From RUG572 sp051884915 (GTDB lineage: Bacteria; Verrucomicrobiota; Kiritimatiellia; RFP12; UBA1067): 37,687 nt of DNA. Each line of letters begins with the position of its first letter. Positions within the stretch are counted from its first letter, which is position 1. The stretch is taken from positions 1 to 37,687 of the forward strand of contig JBJEWF010000101.1 in the NCBI GenBank assembly GCA_051884915.1, read 5' to 3'. A program made the translations under genes and the position numbers. Positions 35,458-37,687 of this stretch are shown piece after piece. The notes under the pieces are model-generated. The model worked only from the letters and a program-made list of their open reading frames with translations, ran no database searches and was not told the origin of the DNA.

Positions 35458-36480
35458 TCAACCTTTTAACTTTTTAATGAGCAGCGGAATGACGACATTG
35501 AGGTCGCCGACGATGCCGTAGTGCGCCACCTTGAAGATCGGCGCGTCCCGGTCGGTGTTGATCGCGATGATCTTGGCCGAGTCCTGCATGCCCGCGAGGT
35601 GCTGGACCGCCCCGGAGATGCCGCAGCTGATGAAGAGCGCGGGACGGACCGTCACGCCGGTCTGTCCGATCTGGCGCTCGTGTTCGCAGTACCCGAGGTC
35701 GACGGCCGCGCGGCTCGCGCCCACGGCGCCGCCCAGGGCGTCCGCCAGCGCGTGGAGCTGCCGGAAGTTCTCCTTCGAGCCCACGCCCGCGCCGCCGGCC
35801 ACGATGATGCGCGCGGCCTTGAGGTTGATGGACGAATGGCGACGGACGATCTCCAGCACCTCGACGGGAATCTCGATGCCCGCGAGGTGCGACCCGTGCC
35901 GGACGATCTCGCCCGTGCGGCCGGGCTGCGCTTCAAGGGGTTTCATCACGCCCTCGCGCACCGTCGCCATCTGCGGCCAGTTGCGGGGATTGACGATCGT
36001 CGCGATGATGTTGCCGCCGAAGGCGGGACGAATCTGCTGGAGGATGTTCGTGAACGTCTCGCCCGTCTTCTTGTCCGTGAAGTCGCCGATCTGGAGGTCC
36101 GTGCAGTCGGCGGTCAGTCCGCAGCGGAGCTGCGAGGCGACGGCCGGCGCAAGGTCGCGGCCCAGATGGGTGGCGCCGAAGATCACGATCTGCGGCGCGC
36201 ATTCCTTGATGAGCTCCACGAACGCATGGCGGTAGGCCTTGCCGCGGAACACCTTCAGTTCGGCGTCCTCGACGAGGTGGACCTTGTCCGCGCCCGCCTC
36301 GAAGAGCGGCGCGCAGAGGGGTTCGACGCCGTCGCCCATCAGGACGGCCGCGAGCGGCACGCCCAGTCGATCCGCGAGTTCGCGTCCCTTGCCCAGCAGT
36401 TCCCGCGGCACGTCGCTCAGCTGGCCGTCTTCCTGTTCCGCGAAGACCCAGACTTCGCCCTTGGTTCTGTCTTCTGCCAT
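35458..36480 (-). CDS. etfA: Electron transfer flavoprotein, alpha subunit
   Basis: Pairs with EtfB and carries FAD. The 340-residue protein has the N-terminal domain (GEVWVFAEQEDGQ), VFGATHLGRDLAPAVA (residues about 115-130), and the C-terminal FAD-binding part with RIIVAGGAGVGSKENF, then QIGQTGVTVRP and the ETF-alpha signature LFISCGISGAVQHLAGM...AINTDRDAPIF. The ATG at 36480 has AAGGAGG five bases upstream and is ten bases after etfB. It takes electrons from the dehydrogenase encoded just downstream. Confidence 0.95.
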   Translation of the reverse strand: MAEDRTKGEVWVFAEQEDGQLSDVPRELLGKGRELADRLGVPLAAVLMGDGVEPLCAPLFEAGADKVHLVEDAELKVFRGKAYRHAFVELIKECAPQIVIFGATHLGRDLAPAVASQLRCGLTADCTDLQIGDFTDKKTGETFTNILQQIRPAFGGNIIATIVNPRNWPQMATVREGVMKPLEAQPGRTGEIVRHGSHLAGIEIPVEVLEIVRRHSSINLKAARIIVAGGAGVGSKENFRQLHALADALGGAVGASRAAVDLGYCEHERQIGQTGVTVRPALFISCGISGAVQHLAGMQDSAKIIAINTDRDAPIFKVAHYGIVGDLNVVIPLLIKKLKG

Positions 36481-36490
36481 AAATTCCTCC

Positions 36491-37357
36491 TTAGCCGATG
36501 GTGTGGTCGGCGACGAGTTCGCCGATGAGGCCGCCGATGCCGGCTTCGTCGGGCGTGACGTCCTTGTAGTCGCCGCCCGCGAGAACAACCGAGACGATCT
36601 TGTTGACGTTCGTCGGCGAGCCGGCGAAGCCGCAGCGGTCCGCCTCCGCGCCGATGTCGTCGCAGGTCAACTGCCCGATGGCCAGATCGCCCGCCGGGAC
36701 CACGCCGCCGTTCTCGACCGGGGCCTTCGCCTTCTTGTACTTCATCACGCGCCGGACGTCCATCGGGCGCAGCGCGCCGAACTTGTCGGTCACCGTGAAG
36801 AGCGCCGGCAGCTTCACGCGGTCGGTCTCGACGCCCGTGCCGATGTCGCGCGTGGCGATGGCGTAGTCGCCGTCCATCCGGATGTCCTCCAGATAGGTGA
36901 TCGCCGCAAAATCGAGCTTTTCGGCGATCTGCGGACCCACCTGCGCCGTGTCGCCGTCAATCGCCTGACGCCCGCAGAAGACGAGGTCGGGATTGAGCGT
37001 GCGGATGGCCTGGGAGAGGATGTAGCTCGTTGCGAGGGTGTCCGACCCCGCCGCCTTGCGGTCCGTCACGAGGTACGCCTTGTCGGCCCCGCACATCAGG
37101 GCCGTCCGCAGAATGGCGCAGGCCGCGGGAAGGCCCATCGTGACGACCGTCACGGTGCCGCCATGGGCGTCGCGCACGCGGAGCGCGGCTTCCAGGGCGT
37201 TCTGGTCTTCAGGGTTGAAAATCGCGGGCAGCGCAGCCCGATTGACCGTCCCGTCGGGCTTCATCGCCGCGCCGGTGACCTTCTTCGTGTCGGGAACCTG
37301 CTTGATGCAGACGACACAGTTATAACCGCCTTCGCGGCCGACAGTAGTGGCTTTCAT
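36491..37357 (-). CDS. etfB: Electron transfer flavoprotein, beta subunit
   Basis: The 288-residue AMP- or FAD-binding partner of EtfA. It shows CVVCIKQVPDTKKV (14-27), FNPEDQNALEAAL, GADKAYLVTDR, GSDTLATSYIL, and the ETF-beta signature region GRQAIDGDTAQVGPQIAEKL. The GSDT-ATS and IDGDTAQVGP motifs resemble the electron-bifurcating ETF groups, but this is not proof. There is an unusual 12-residue N-terminal extension (MKATTVGREGGY). The only possible start in frame is the ATG at 37357, ten bases after a TATAAT box and without a Shine-Dalgarno box. First gene of etfB-etfA-dehydrogenase. Confidence 0.95.
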   Translation of the reverse strand: MKATTVGREGGYNCVVCIKQVPDTKKVTGAAMKPDGTVNRAALPAIFNPEDQNALEAALRVRDAHGGTVTVVTMGLPAACAILRTALMCGADKAYLVTDRKAAGSDTLATSYILSQAIRTLNPDLVFCGRQAIDGDTAQVGPQIAEKLDFAAITYLEDIRMDGDYAIATRDIGTGVETDRVKLPALFTVTDKFGALRPMDVRRVMKYKKAKAPVENGGVVPAGDLAIGQLTCDDIGAEADRCGFAGSPTNVNKIVSVVLAGGDYKDVTPDEAGIGGLIGELVADHTIG

Positions 37358-37367
37358 GATGTGACAT

Positions 37368-37376
37368 ATTATACCA
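37368..37376 (-). promoter_or_regulatory. Extended -10 of the etfBA-dehydrogenase operon
   Basis: Minus strand TGG-TATAAT (hexamer 37368-37373); start near 37361, leaving a leader of about four bases before the ATG. No -35 at the usual distance. The upstream 37377-37525 stretch holds no gene I can support. Confidence 0.6.
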
Positions 37377-37525
37377 AAGTGTCGCAGAAAGGCCATTGGA
37401 AAGTTTCCGGAACTGCCGACAGCCCCAGAACGCCCGCCCTTTCCCAGGGCGTATCTGCAAAATTCACCGCATAACCGACGGAAATTCTCTCCGCGAGACA
37501 CGGAAGGCCATTCGGAGAATCACCG

Positions 37526-37687
37526 CCAAACCCGGACCTGGCCCCGGAACGGCGCCTGGATTTCGTCCGCGCCACGGTCTTGGATTTCGTGTCCGGGCGG
37601 CGGACGGAGACGTTCGACGCGCCGGGCCGGCGCGCCCCCGTCTACGGCATCTCGACCGAAATCCGGAAGAAGCGGTGTTCCGGCTTC
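37526..37687 (+). CDS. Partial plus-strand gene running off the right edge
   Basis: The frame PNPDLAPERRLDFVRATVLDFVSGRRTETFDAPGR... is open from 37475 to the window end. From about 37526 its third codon positions are almost all G or C, as in the real genes here, while the other frames are not. No ATG or GTG sits at the onset: CTG (37538), TTG and a later GTG are the only candidates, so the start is unresolved. Alternatively the fragment is a truncated gene. Not recognised. Confidence 0.4.

Overview
This window is high-GC bacterial chromosome, with codon third positions nearly all G or C. It is rich in secreted glycan-active enzymes, many with signal peptides and discoidin-like modules. There is a dimeric glycyl-tRNA synthetase, FAD-dependent oxidoreductases of the PVC type, and an L,D-transpeptidase. 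That mix suggests a gut or anaerobic member of the PVC group, most likely Kiritimatiellota or Verrucomicrobiota/Lentisphaerota. This placement is inference from gene content; no rRNA is present.

Layout, left to right. (1) 1-4760, minus strand: a five-gene housekeeping operon glyS - GNAT acetyltransferase - D,D-carboxypeptidase - mutY - small membrane protein. It is driven by a good promoter at about 4723-4751 with a perfect palindrome over the transcription start. (2) 4788-7912, minus: an exported GH31 alpha-glycosidase, then a Pro/His/Tyr-rich exported protein with a strong terminator. (3) 8119-9624, plus: a lone siroheme nitrite/sulfite reductase. (4) 9627-15563, minus: an FAD oxidoreductase, miaB, and a double-domain esterase. 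(5) 15720-23660, minus: a GH42-like glycosidase, and an operon GH2 beta-galactosidase (with an inserted discoidin domain) - L,D-transpeptidase - parallel beta-helix protein. (6) 23720-27000: an AT-richer island holding a 28-bp perfect hairpin, a frameshifted HTH controller, a C5-cytosine methyltransferase with an unusual N-terminal domain, and an overlapping PD-(D/E)xK-like endonuclease. This is a type II restriction-modification system. It is followed by a decayed REP-type (Y1) transposase fragment and two REP-like hairpins. (7) 27539-33479, minus: a tRNA with CAT anticodon, a sigma-54 enhancer-binding protein, rnhB, and a 1213-residue GH101-like glycosidase, closely packed or overlapping. 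(8) 33618-37357, minus: etfB - etfA - acyl-CoA dehydrogenase, an electron-transfer module. The right edge carries the start of a plus-strand gene.

The most distinctive signals are these. The island has a broken controller gene, a domain fusion on its methyltransferase and a very large hairpin between divergent promoters. A TGn-extended -10 box appears at every promoter I could place. Several genes (GH31, GH2, etfB) have that box so close to the ATG that their mRNAs should be leaderless or nearly so.
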